Positions 19,377-28,983 of a stretch of DNA of 44,014 nt are shown piece after piece. The stretch covers positions 1-44,014 of the forward strand of contig CALGJQ010000015.1 in the NCBI GenBank assembly GCA_937928545.1. Reading direction: 5' to 3'. The DNA is from an uncultured Verrucomicrobiales bacterium (GTDB lineage: Bacteria; Verrucomicrobiota; Verrucomicrobiia; Verrucomicrobiales; Akkermansiaceae). The notes beneath the pieces were generated by a model. It did not search any database, was not told the DNA's origin, and saw only the letters and a program-made list of their open reading frames with translations. The translations under genes and the position numbers were made by a program. Numbering within the stretch: position 1 is the first letter of the stretch; every line of letters starts with the position of its first letter.

Positions 19377-20075
19377 CTAGCGTTTACGACGAAGTCCAAG
19401 CACTCCAAGACCAAGCAAAGTGGCAAGGCTAGAAGATGGCTCTGGAACGGCAGACTCAGTGACCGAAAAACTCCAATCATCAATATATGCAGCGATTCCT
19501 GCACCCGCTTCTGCATTACCCGGATCAGGATTTCCATTTCCTAGGAGTGCCTCGCGATCATAGAAGCTGAGAATTGGGGTCAGACCTGTCACTGGTGTTG
19601 TCCCGTCAGTTTCAAGTGCCGGAATCGTCTGCGTGTTCGTAATCGTGTGCCAAGTATCAAGTGCCAAACTATCCCAAACATTATTAGTCGCCCAAGCATT
19701 TCCATTGCCGTTCGTGTTATTTCGACGAACAATTAGGTTTACGCGATCAGTCCCAGTAAAAGTCGTCGTAGAAGGAATAAACAGACGAAACGTAGCCGTA
19801 AAGGTATCGGTTCCAGCAACAACCCCGGCTGGTATCGCAATAGTACTCCCTGGAGGGTTCACTGCACCCCAAAAATTTCCACCACCCACATCGATCGCAG
19901 CAACTGTCCCGTTAGAGCCTGCAGGAGCAGAAGCACCGCTCACTTCGGTAACCGTAGCACCATTATTTCCATCGTTGAGGCCATCAACCACATCCCAATC
20001 AGCTTCGCTGAGTATAGTAACTCCATATGAGGAGGTCGCGGCAATAAAGCTCGCGGCAATTAGTTTGTTTTTCAT
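19377..20075 (-). CDS. PEP-CTERM exported protein
   Basis: About 232 residues from the ATG at 20075 (MKNKLIAASFIAATSSYG), which starts a normal signal peptide. An in-frame start at 20135 would add 20 charged residues before it and is unlikely. The body is rich in Gly, Thr and Asn and looks like an all-beta secreted protein. The C-terminus is a sorting signal: VPEPSSS, a hydrophobic helix (LATLLGLGVLGL) and the basic end RRKR. Such proteins are recognised by exosortase and moved to the cell surface; no exosortase gene is in this window. The function of the mature part is unknown. Its own terminator follows. Confidence 0.88.
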   Translation of the reverse strand: MKNKLIAASFIAATSSYGVTILSEADWDVVDGLNDGNNGATVTEVSGASAPAGSNGTVAAIDVGGGNFWGAVNPPGSTIAIPAGVVAGTDTFTATFRLFIPSTTTFTGTDRVNLIVRRNNTNGNGNAWATNNVWDSLALDTWHTITNTQTIPALETDGTTPVTGLTPILSFYDREALLGNGNPDPGNAEAGAGIAAYIDDWSFSVTESAVPEPSSSLATLLGLGVLGLRRKR

Positions 20076-20172
20076 GTGTCCGGAAACATGTCTCGCAGGT
20101 TTCTCTCCGTCAATATCTATTTTTCTTGCGGTCACGCTCCAAAATTCATCGAGCTTAAATATTCCATAACCC

Positions 20173-20511
20173 CTAACAAAATGATCCGTTCCTTAAAAAC
20201 TCTCGGGCTTGCTCCACCGAAGTCTCCAAAAGACGCCTCAACTCATCAGTAGAGCCCTGAGAGACAAGCTCTTGCTTACACTCCGCTTCCATTTCGCAAA
20301 CTTTTTCACAGAATCGAAACAACCCCAGCGTCCCTGACGATCCCGCGAGCTTGTGCAGAATCCCAGCACCTTCTCCGAACTGCGAATCAGTCAAAAAACT
20401 CTCTAGCTCATCGAGATACTCCAAAGCCTCGGTTCGAAAATCCTCCAAAATTTCCAAGACAAGTTCTGGAGCTCCTTGAGCTAGGGCCTGTAGTTGACTT
20501 GTATCAATCAT
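20173..20511 (-). CDS. Histidine phosphotransfer (Hpt) domain protein
   Basis: A 112-residue single-domain protein from the ATG at 20511. The frame is open to 20637, but that extension would overlap the divergent response regulator start and has no family resemblance. The Hpt signature ILHKLAGSSGTLGL is at 51-64, with His53 as the phosphate-carrying residue and the conserved Gly-Ser-Ser and Leu-Gly after it. The rest is helical, as expected for a four-helix bundle. It is encoded divergently, 61 bases from the response regulator ATG, next to an H-NOX gene and a hybrid kinase. The hybrid kinase ends in a receiver domain and needs an Hpt protein to pass phosphate to a separate response regulator, so this gene fills the missing step. 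Pairing is inferred from context. Confidence 0.88.
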   Translation of the reverse strand: MIDTSQLQALAQGAPELVLEILEDFRTEALEYLDELESFLTDSQFGEGAGILHKLAGSSGTLGLFRFCEKVCEMEAECKQELVSQGSTDELRRLLETSVEQAREFLRNGSFC

Positions 20512-20572
20512 GAAAGTGGGGCCGTTTTGGAATTTAGTTTGGACTCTCGCCCGATCCTCCTCATCTTTCGGT

Positions 20573-21922
20573 ATGGCGATCGGAAAGGCCCAGTTGCTTG
20601 TTGCGGACGATGACAAGACCATCAGACGGCTCCTCACTTATCAAGCAGAGAGAGCCGGCTTTGATGTTCTCTCCGCGTCAGACGGAAATGAGGCCATCGA
20701 ACTCGTCTCCGATCACACTGAAGTCGTCGTTGTTGATTTAAACATGCCGGGAATCGATGGCTTTGGATGTTTAGAAATCCTCTCCAAAAATCATCCCAAA
20801 ATCCCTGTGATCGTCTTGACGGCAGCTAACAACGCTGAAGATGCCGTCGCCGCCATGAAACTTGGCGCCTTCGACTACATCACAAAGCCCTTCGATCCTG
20901 ACGAACTCGTAGCCATCCTTCTCAAAGCCAAGCGACTTCATCGCGCCGAACGTGAAAACGAAGACCTCAGAGAAACGATCAACGATAGCGGCACCGTCGA
21001 AATGGTCGCCACAAGCAAGGAAATGCTCAAGCTCATCGAGCAGGCCAAAAAGATTGCGGATCTCGATTCCACCGTCCTCATCACCGGAGAAAGCGGCGTT
21101 GGAAAAGGCGTCCTCGCCCGCATGATCCACTCTCACGGAAAACGAGCCACCAAACCATTCATAACGATCAGCTGTCCCGCCGTTCCCAGAGAACTTCTCG
21201 AAAGCGAACTCTTCGGACACGAAAAAGGCGCCTTCACCGGAGCAACCAAACGAAGGATCGGAAAGATTGAAGCCGCCCAAGGGGGCACCATTTTTCTCGA
21301 TGAAATCGGCGACCTCCCCCTCGACCTCCAACCAAAACTCCTCAACGTCCTCCAAGATCGAGAATTCCAACGAGTCGGCGGCGAAGAAACCATCACCGCT
21401 GATGTCAGGATCATCGCGGCGACCAATGTCGACTTTGAAGAGAAGGTCAAAGAAGGGAGCTTCCGCAGTGATCTCTTCTACCGACTCAGCGTCATTCCCT
21501 TCGAGATCCCCCCACTCAGAAAACGCCTCGATGAGATCAAATCACTTTGCGAAGGACTCCTCTCAAAAATTGCCAAACGCCAAAACTCCAGCACCCAAAT
21601 CTCAGGCGAAGCGATGAAAGTGATGCAACGCTTCGACTGGCCCGGCAACGTTCGACAACTCGAAAACATCTTAGAACGAGCTGCCGCCTTCTGCGAAGAT
21701 GGGATCATTCAAGTCGATGACCTCCCTCCCGAAGTTCTGAATACTGAAAAAAGTGACTCCTCTCGGCTTCAACGCATTGGAGGTATCACTCTCGTGGAAA
21801 TAGAAAAGGAGGCATTGGCCCAAACTCTCGATCTCTGTCAGGGCAACAAGGCCGAAACCGCTCGCAGGCTCGGCATCACCGAAAAATCAGTCTACAATAA
21901 AATTAAACGCCATGAGCTATAG
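20573..21922 (+). CDS. Sigma-54-dependent response regulator, NtrC family
   Basis: A 449-residue protein from ATG 20573; a longer frame from 20510 overlaps the divergent Hpt start and adds no domain. Receiver domain 5-120: acidic pocket DDD (12-14), phospho-acceptor Asp55 in VVDLNMPG, and Lys105 in ITKPFDP. The AAA+ domain has Walker A GESGVGKG (172-179), the sigma-54-contacting loop GAFTGA (219-224), Walker B IFLDEIGD (240-247) and an RLDEIKSL/WPGNVRQLEN end. A Fis-type HTH closes the protein (KAETARRLGITEKSVYNKI). All residues needed to activate sigma-54 RNA polymerase are present. It should be the output of the H-NOX/hybrid-kinase/Hpt relay around it. Candidate binding sites are the paired palindromes at 24184-24228. 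Confidence 0.95.
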   Translation: MAIGKAQLLVADDDKTIRRLLTYQAERAGFDVLSASDGNEAIELVSDHTEVVVVDLNMPGIDGFGCLEILSKNHPKIPVIVLTAANNAEDAVAAMKLGAFDYITKPFDPDELVAILLKAKRLHRAERENEDLRETINDSGTVEMVATSKEMLKLIEQAKKIADLDSTVLITGESGVGKGVLARMIHSHGKRATKPFITISCPAVPRELLESELFGHEKGAFTGATKRRIGKIEAAQGGTIFLDEIGDLPLDLQPKLLNVLQDREFQRVGGEETITADVRIIAATNVDFEEKVKEGSFRSDLFYRLSVIPFEIPPLRKRLDEIKSLCEGLLSKIAKRQNSSTQISGEAMKVMQRFDWPGNVRQLENILERAAAFCEDGIIQVDDLPPEVLNTEKSDSSRLQRIGGITLVEIEKEALAQTLDLCQGNKAETARRLGITEKSVYNKIKRHEL

Positions 21923-21928
21923 AACATT

Positions 21929-22474
21929 ATGAAAGGAGTCGTATTCACCACATTTCTCGACATGGTCGAGAAGACTTGGAATTTAGATATGGTTGATACC
22001 ATCATCGAAAATTCAGAACTAGAATCCGGTGGAGCCTACACCTCGGTCGGCACCTACGATCACACCGAAGCCGTCGCTCTCGTGAGCGCCCTTAGCAAAG
22101 CCACCGACATCGGCGTTGACACCCTCCTCCAAACCTTTGGAAAACATCTCTTTGGTGTGCTTATCGATGGACACCCCGAGTTCGCTGCCGGGGTGGAACA
22201 TCCACTTGATTTCCTCGAGGGAGTAGAACGCTACATTCACGTCGAAGTCCGCAAACTCTATCCAGATGCCGAACTTCCAAAATTCGAATGTGACCGAAAA
22301 TCAGACGATGAACTCATTATGATCTACTCTTCCGGTCGTCACCTTGAGGACCTCTGCGAAGGCCTGATCGAGGGATGCCTCAAGTTCTTCAAAAGGCAGG
22401 CGCAGCTCTCCCGCTCCACCCTCCCTGATACCCGTGAACAGTTTACGATCTCACTGGTGTCCGACGACCGATGA
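21929..22474 (+). CDS. H-NOX haem protein, likely nitric oxide sensor
   Basis: A 181-residue stand-alone H-NOX (HNOB) domain, the usual length. The proximal haem ligand is His104 (RYIHVEV), followed at the family spacing by Pro117 (AELPKF) and the haem-propionate motif YxSxR as Tyr133, Ser135, Arg137 (YSSGR). These sit at a constant offset of +2 from the Thermoanaerobacter H-NOX residues 102, 115, 131, 133 and 135. By the same offset, the distal Tyr140 that stabilises oxygen is replaced by Leu142, which points to NO rather than oxygen binding. The gene follows the response regulator by 6 bases and overlaps the kinase start by 4 bases (ATGA), fitting direct control of that kinase as in known H-NOX/HahK pairs. 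The fold call is firm; ligand choice is inferred. Confidence 0.93.
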   Translation: MKGVVFTTFLDMVEKTWNLDMVDTIIENSELESGGAYTSVGTYDHTEAVALVSALSKATDIGVDTLLQTFGKHLFGVLIDGHPEFAAGVEHPLDFLEGVERYIHVEVRKLYPDAELPKFECDRKSDDELIMIYSSGRHLEDLCEGLIEGCLKFFKRQAQLSRSTLPDTREQFTISLVSDDR

Positions 22475-24159
22475 AGGAAAAACCCGACAAATGGCAGGTC
22501 AGATTTGAACGCGAGCGCATCGCCCGGAATGAATCCGAACAGCTTCTTGAAGACAAAAGTCGGGAACTCTTCCAAGTCAACCGGAAGCTCGAAGAACAAA
22601 TTCGCAACCAAGGCAGCCAGCTTGTCGAACAAGAGGAACTCTTCGAATCAGTCTTCCACGCCTCCATGGACGGCATCATTCTTCTCAATGGCCGTGGAAG
22701 AATCATAGAGGCCAATCACGCCTCCTTGCGAATGCTAGGCTATTCTCGAGAGATCATCATCGGAGCCCCCATCCCCCGTCTCATCGCAGAGAACGATAAG
22801 GAGACCGCCAAGATCGCTCTCCGCCAAGTTGCCAGCACCGGCTACTGCCGCTATGAAGCAGAATTGATCCGGGTCGATGGAACCACCTTCCCCTCTGAAA
22901 TCGTTGGGAGCCGCGCCTTAGTTGGAGGAAAACCCATCATCATGGGAATCCTCCGCGACATCACTCAAAGACGTCGAGCTCTCGCTGACCTAAAACAAGC
23001 CCGCGATGAAGCGGAAAAAGCGAACGCTGCGAAATCGCTCTTCCTCGCAAGCATGAGCCATGAAATCCGGACCCCTCTCAATGGAGTCCTCGGATTCACC
23101 GAAATGGTATTGGACACAAATCTTGATGATGAACAAAGGCAGCATCTCGACCTCGTGAAAAGTAGCGGAGACATCCTTCTCCACATGATCAATGACCTGC
23201 TCGACTTTTCTCGAATAGAAAGTGGCATGCTCCTTCTCGAAGACAAACCATTCTCACTGCGCAAAGTCTTAAAAGACGCCGTCGCCATGCAGTCAGCGAT
23301 CAGTCAAAAAAAGGGCCTCACCCTTTCATCCCAAGTTGCCACCAATATCCCCGAAGTCATCAAAGGGGACATCGTCCGAGTGCAACAAGTCATCACGAAC
23401 CTAATTTCAAATGCCCTCAAATTCACGCACGAAGGGTTCGTGAAAATTTCGGTCACTCGATCCGATGATACCATTAGCGTCGCAGTGAAAGATACCGGCA
23501 TCGGCTTTGATGAATCAATGACCGAAGCACTGTTTGAATCCTTCACTCAAGCTGATGTCTCCACCACAAGGAAGTACGGCGGCACCGGACTAGGTCTCTC
23601 AATCTGCCGAAAGCTAGCCTCACAAATGGATGGGGATATTGAAGCACACGGAAAACTGGGAGAAGGTGCCCAGTTCACCTTTCACTTCCCTCTAGTGGAA
23701 CCCTCCGATGTTGATCAGAAAAAAGATTCTTCTTCTCAAAAACTGACCGCTTCTGAAAAGCAGTTACCCAAAAATCAGCGCGTCCTTGTTGCCGAAGACA
23801 ATCAAGTCAACGCCCGCCTCGTCGTCCTCATGCTTAACCGCCTTGGATATCCTTCCGAGGTCGTTGCCAATGGGCTAGAAGTCATTGAAAAACTTAAAAA
23901 CGACCAAGATTTCGCAGTCATCTTAATGGACCGCCACATGCACGGCATGGATGGAATCGAGGCCACCTCACGGATCCGTAAAGGGGAAGCAGGACAAAGC
24001 TGCCAAAAAGTCCCCATCATTGCCGTGACCGCTAGCACCCTGACCGAAGACCGCGAAAAGTGCATTTCTGCCGGAATGAACGGATTCCTCTCAAAACCCC
24101 TCAGACCAAGTGACCTCGAAGCTCAGCTCTCAGTCATTCTTGGAAAAGAAGATCTCTAA
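22471..24159 (+). CDS. PAS-hybrid histidine kinase (H-NOX associated)
   Basis: A 562-residue cytoplasmic protein with no membrane helix. A coiled coil (about 1-55) leads into a PAS domain (about 56-165, with DGIILLNGRGRIIEAN and a C-terminal RDITQRR). The HisKA domain has SHEIRTP with His197 as phospho-acceptor. The HATPase has the N box NLISNALKF (about 310-318), DTGIGF (341-346) and GGTGLGLSIC. A C-terminal receiver domain spans about 436-555, with Asp487 in ILMDRHMHG and Lys542 in LSKPLRP. Overlap with the H-NOX gene and lack of its own sensor beyond PAS suggest that H-NOX regulates its kinase activity. The receiver would pass phosphate to the Hpt protein at 20173 and on to the sigma-54 regulator. 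Confidence 0.94.
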   Translation: MKEKPDKWQVRFERERIARNESEQLLEDKSRELFQVNRKLEEQIRNQGSQLVEQEELFESVFHASMDGIILLNGRGRIIEANHASLRMLGYSREIIIGAPIPRLIAENDKETAKIALRQVASTGYCRYEAELIRVDGTTFPSEIVGSRALVGGKPIIMGILRDITQRRRALADLKQARDEAEKANAAKSLFLASMSHEIRTPLNGVLGFTEMVLDTNLDDEQRQHLDLVKSSGDILLHMINDLLDFSRIESGMLLLEDKPFSLRKVLKDAVAMQSAISQKKGLTLSSQVATNIPEVIKGDIVRVQQVITNLISNALKFTHEGFVKISVTRSDDTISVAVKDTGIGFDESMTEALFESFTQADVSTTRKYGGTGLGLSICRKLASQMDGDIEAHGKLGEGAQFTFHFPLVEPSDVDQKKDSSSQKLTASEKQLPKNQRVLVAEDNQVNARLVVLMLNRLGYPSEVVANGLEVIEKLKNDQDFAVILMDRHMHGMDGIEATSRIRKGEAGQSCQKVPIIAVTASTLTEDREKCISAGMNGFLSKPLRPSDLEAQLSVILGKEDL

Positions 24160-24183
24160 GAGATTCCGGAGGGAGACTTAAAC

Positions 24184-24200
24184 ACTGTAAAAATTACAGT
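24184..24200. promoter_or_regulatory. Perfect 17-bp palindrome, candidate regulator site 1
   Basis: ACTGTAA-AAA-TTACAGT is a perfect inverted repeat in the gap after the hybrid kinase gene. Its centre (24192) is 30 bp from the centre of a second palindrome with the same TGTAA core, about three helix turns. That pairing is typical of sites for dimeric activators such as NtrC-type proteins. The binding protein is not known. Confidence 0.6.
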
Positions 24201-24215
24201 GATTGAACAAGGTTT

Positions 24216-24228
24216 TGTAAAATTTACA
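24216..24228. promoter_or_regulatory. 13-bp palindrome, candidate regulator site 2
   Basis: TGTAAA-A-TTTACA is a perfect inverted repeat sharing the TGTAA/TTACA half-sites of the palindrome at 24184-24200 and lying on the same face of the helix. Both lie upstream of the small exported protein gene at 24363. Confidence 0.6.
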
Positions 24229-24332
24229 GGATCTGGAGCCTTCCCTCAAAATAGAGCCGTCGCCCACCGGATCTTTATAAAGCGCTATAAATAAGCGGAT
24301 TAAGTATTTTCTAACTCTCTAGAAAAGCACCT

Positions 24333-24348
24333 TGGCATGCCCTTGGCT
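24333..24348 (+). promoter_or_regulatory. Sigma-54-like -24/-12 motif
   Basis: TGGCATGCCCTTGGCT keeps the invariant GG (24334-24335) and GC (24346-24347) at the correct 10-base gap and matches the consensus except at two positions. The predicted start point, about 24359, is only about 4 bases before the ATG at 24363 and inside the apparent ribosome binding site (GGAGG, 24354-24358). It would therefore give a nearly leaderless message for that gene, or serve the gene at 24724. This conflict keeps confidence low. Confidence 0.3.
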
Positions 24349-24362
24349 TCTCTGGAGGTGTC

Positions 24363-24611
24363 ATGAAAGTAAATTACAACCCTATCAACTTCGGCCTCGT
24401 TCTCTTCACCTTGAGTGGGATTTCAAGCAAGGCTCTCGCAAGCGAAGCCAAGCACCGCTCAGCTTGTCACCCCATCGAAAATACAGAGAGAGCTCTCGAC
24501 CAATTCGCTACCGAACAGGTGATCGGCGAAAACGCCTGGAACTTCAAGTCATCGCTCCCGACCACAATCCACTTCTCTGACGAAGAAAACGCCCTCGTTC
24601 CTAAACCCTAG
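24363..24611 (+). CDS. Small exported protein of unknown function
   Basis: An 82-residue protein preceded by GGAGG four bases before the ATG. Residues 1-27 form a signal peptide (hydrophobic FGLVLFTLSGISS, cut after ALA). The mature part is about 55 residues, polar, with one Cys (about 36) and no recognisable domain. It lies 203 bases after the hybrid kinase gene and behind the two TGTAA palindromes, so it may be a target of the nitric-oxide relay. I do not recognise a family. The ribosome binding site and signal peptide support it being a real gene. Confidence 0.6.
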   Translation: MKVNYNPINFGLVLFTLSGISSKALASEAKHRSACHPIENTERALDQFATEQVIGENAWNFKSSLPTTIHFSDEENALVPKP

Positions 24612-24723
24612 AGAAGAGTCAACTCTGCGTCACCGTCCTTGTCGTCATTGTCAGCTGGAATTTTCCACCGACATCTCCTCACCACTCATTGAGACCATAT
24701 CAAAAACTAAAACTTATAGAACC

Positions 24724-25323
24724 ATGAACCTATTTCATCAAAAAGCATCCAAACAATCAGGATCCGAAATCTTAACCGGACAACTTGAGCCTTCTTGTTA
24801 CGCCAGGTCTATGGCCGAGGCAGATGGTAATCCAACTTTAGCAATGAGTATTTATGCCAAGAAAAGAACCGCTCACCTCTTCCAACAATACACCCAGGCT
24901 CACCAGAAAGATCATAATCGATTCAAGGCGATGCCCATAAAAGAGAGGGTCATATTCTATCAAAAACCTTCGAACAAAATCCTCTCAAGCTTACTATGCC
25001 TCGTTCTTTTCATCGGAATTTTGAGCGCTATTACCGCACTCATATCGGCAAGCACTGGGGAAGTAAGCATTCACAGCCTTTCCCAAGGCACCCTAGTCGC
25101 AGCGTTTGGATCCGCCTGCTGTATTTCCTTTGGAGCATGGATGTTACATCTCAACCCCCATTATAGATTCGCTAAGATCATGATCATCTTCAGCACTTTC
25201 TCTGCCACCGCATCCTTCGTTTCCGGAGTCTATTTAGCCAAAAATCGCTCACACATCGAATGGGTAGCTAGCACGAATTTAGACTCATCGATTCTCCAAA
25301 AAACCGGACTGATTTATCGTTAA
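24724..25323 (+). CDS. Three-helix membrane protein of unknown function
   Basis: A 199-residue protein with a polar N-terminal part of about 85 residues, then three hydrophobic helices at about 87-109, 121-142 and 149-172, and a short polar tail. No known motif is visible. The N-terminal part (SMAEADGNPTLAMSIYAKKR, about 29-48) has a helical, repeat-like look and should lie in the cytoplasm. It is 112 bases downstream of the small exported protein and may share its transcript. I do not recognise a family. Confidence 0.75.
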   Translation: MNLFHQKASKQSGSEILTGQLEPSCYARSMAEADGNPTLAMSIYAKKRTAHLFQQYTQAHQKDHNRFKAMPIKERVIFYQKPSNKILSSLLCLVLFIGILSAITALISASTGEVSIHSLSQGTLVAAFGSACCISFGAWMLHLNPHYRFAKIMIIFSTFSATASFVSGVYLAKNRSHIEWVASTNLDSSILQKTGLIYR

Positions 25324-25480
25324 TAATAATACGAACAGCCTCCCCGTAAGGAGAAAAAAGAACCCTAATCTCGCCCTACAAAAGGGGCCTCGGTCTCAAC
25401 GAAAAGACCTCGTTATTACTAATATAATGAATCACCTCGCCAAAACCGAAAAACAAAAACAAAAACAAGAAAAACAAAAT

Positions 25481-26107
25481 ATGAAAACTGAAATTATCAC
25501 AATCGCAAGCCTCGCACTTCTCTCTAGCGCAGCCCACTCCCAATCTTTCACCTCAACCGTTTTCGCGAGCGGACCTGGTGATAAGACGGGGACACTCACA
25601 GACGGAAGCTCCGTAACAGTTACCAATACATCAGGTGGATTCTTCTATTCCGCCAATAATCCCACATGGACTTCTGAATACGGGTCGACTGTTAACTTCT
25701 TCCGTGTCCCTGTATCTGACACCATGGACATCAGCTTCAGTGGCGGAACTGCCCCAAGCGGAACACGGCTAGTTATAATCGATGTCGATAACGCAAACGA
25801 ATCAGTCACCTTCTCTGGTGCTCCCTCAATCACCCCCATGTCATTCTTTGACAGCACAGACGTAGGGGGGGGCGGGCCTCCAGCAATTGCAAGTTGGGAT
25901 GCTGGAACTTCCACCCTAAGTCCCAGTTCCATTGCTGGAAACCGAAACGCAACAGTTTTCGATCTTTCAGGAACTGGCAGCTTCACCATGACCACAGGAT
26001 CCAATGATGGTCTCGTAGTTGGGGTCTACTCATCAGTTCCCGAACCATCAAGTTTCCTCCTTGCGAGCTTGGGTGCACTAGGCCTCCTAACTCGACGCAA
26101 GAGATAG
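25481..26107 (+). CDS. PEP-CTERM exported protein
   Basis: About 208 residues from the ATG at 25481 (MKTEIITIASLALLSSAAHS), which begins a signal peptide. An upstream in-frame ATG at 25427 would add a Lys/Gln-rich stretch (KQKQKQEKQ) and spoil the signal, so it is not preferred. The mature protein is Ser/Thr/Gly-rich and beta-type. The C-terminus carries the exosortase sorting signal: VPEPSSF, the hydrophobic stretch LLASLGALGLL and TRRKR. It has the same architecture as the protein at 19377-20075 but little other similarity. Function beyond surface location is unknown. A hairpin follows the stop. Confidence 0.85.
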   Translation: MKTEIITIASLALLSSAAHSQSFTSTVFASGPGDKTGTLTDGSSVTVTNTSGGFFYSANNPTWTSEYGSTVNFFRVPVSDTMDISFSGGTAPSGTRLVIIDVDNANESVTFSGAPSITPMSFFDSTDVGGGGPPAIASWDAGTSTLSPSSIAGNRNATVFDLSGTGSFTMTTGSNDGLVVGVYSSVPEPSSFLLASLGALGLLTRRKR

Positions 26108-26146
26108 ATCGTTCTGTATTAACCCAAATATGAATTAGTGTGACTT

Positions 26147-26170
26147 CCCCGTCTAGGAAACTAGGCGGGG
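26147..26170 (+). terminator. Hairpin with GAAA tetraloop after the PEP-CTERM gene
   Basis: ccccgtctag (26147-26156) pairs with ctaggcgggg (26161-26170) around a GAAA loop, with one T-G wobble. The stem is strong, but only a short T-run (cttt) follows, so termination is likely but not certain. It lies 39 bases after the stop codon. Confidence 0.65.
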
Positions 26171-26368
26171 ACTTTGCGTCCAGCCGGAGGACTCATCAAA
26201 ACAGTCGCCTAAACCGAATCGCACCTGTCGGATTCCCATTTCCCCAACCCCGACAAGCTCCCATCAGGAGGGAATTTTCTGATTCCAGATAATTTCGGGG
26301 ACAATCCGGTGTCATAAACCATCGAATTTTGATTCTCATCCCTAGCTCACTCGACTACTCCCTCCTCC

Positions 26369-28347
<1,979 letters not shown>

Positions 28348-28351
<4 letters not shown>

Positions 28352-28920
28352 CCGACCTCTTCCAGTCCGTTCCCATCGGCTCAGAAACCTTCTCCCTCAT
28401 GAACCTCACTCACCCTCGGGTGGAACAGGAAATCATCGCCGAAATGAAAACTGGCGTCGCCGTCTACTACGACCAACGCTGGGAAGCAACCGGCATCCTC
28501 ACCGACTGGCTCGCCAAAAACACCGACCTCTTCCGTGATAAAAAAGTCCTTATCCTAGGAGCAGGAGTCGGAGCCGAAACCCTCATCCTCGGTCGCCACG
28601 CAGCCCAGATCTGGATCAACGACCTCTCCCCCACCTCCCTCACCCTCTGCCAGGAACAGCTTGTAGAAAACGACATCACAAACGCCACCTCCCTCTGCGG
28701 TCGCTATGAAGAACTCGACCTCCCCGAAGTCGACCTCGTCGTCGCCAGCTTCCTCGTCTACAACTCGGACACCTACCGCGCCATGTCCCGCTTCATGGAT
28801 GATCACAAAGGCCAAATCATCCTCGTCAACGAACGCCTCGCCCCCTTCCCCAAGCTCCTCAAAGAACGCCCCCACAAAATCCTCTTCGAACAAGACGCCG
28901 CCCTCGGCGTTTTGTTTTAA
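28348..28920 (+). CDS. Class I SAM-dependent methyltransferase
   Basis: 190 residues from the GTG at 28348, which overlaps the ABC-F stop (GTGA). An in-frame ATG further upstream at 28297 would read through the ABC-F coding region, so the GTG is preferred; ATG 28399 is a shorter alternative. Motif I is VLILGAGVGAET (67-78) and Asp92 in INDLSP would bind the SAM ribose. The segment YYDQRWEATGILTDWL before motif I resembles the lysine/small-molecule methyltransferase group (METTL type). Coupling to an ABC-F ATPase suggests a ribosomal or translation-factor substrate, but this is only from position. Confidence 0.82.
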
Positions 28921-28983
28921 GGAGCGTGGGCATTCCTGCCCGCTCCAGAGCCTAAGCTAAGCGGGCAAGAATGCCCACACTCC
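28921..28983. repeat. REP-like inverted repeat, copy 1
   Basis: GGAGCGTGGGCATTCCTGCC and its near-perfect inverted partner (ending GCCCACACTCC) fill the whole 63-base gap between two convergent stop codons, with a short central spacer (about 28947-28959). The same plan (GGAG, GC-rich arm, CTGCCCGCT or CAGCCCGCT) is found again at 32037-32116. Such elements are dispersed between genes in many genomes and may end transcription in both directions. Confidence 0.7.

Noticed and set aside
20510..20637. Longer starts of the response regulator (20510) and the Hpt protein (20637)
   Set aside because: Both would overlap each other across the divergent promoter and add residues without family resemblance; the internal ATGs give normal domain starts.
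24184..24200. LexA box of the CTGT-N8-ACAG type
   Set aside because: The spacing is N7, not N8, and no SOS gene lies downstream; LexA sites in this phylum are thought to differ.
25324..25480. Possible structured RNA between the membrane protein and PEP-CTERM genes
   Set aside because: Only short weak stems (CTCC/GGAG, CCCC-type) could be drawn; nothing resembles a known riboswitch.
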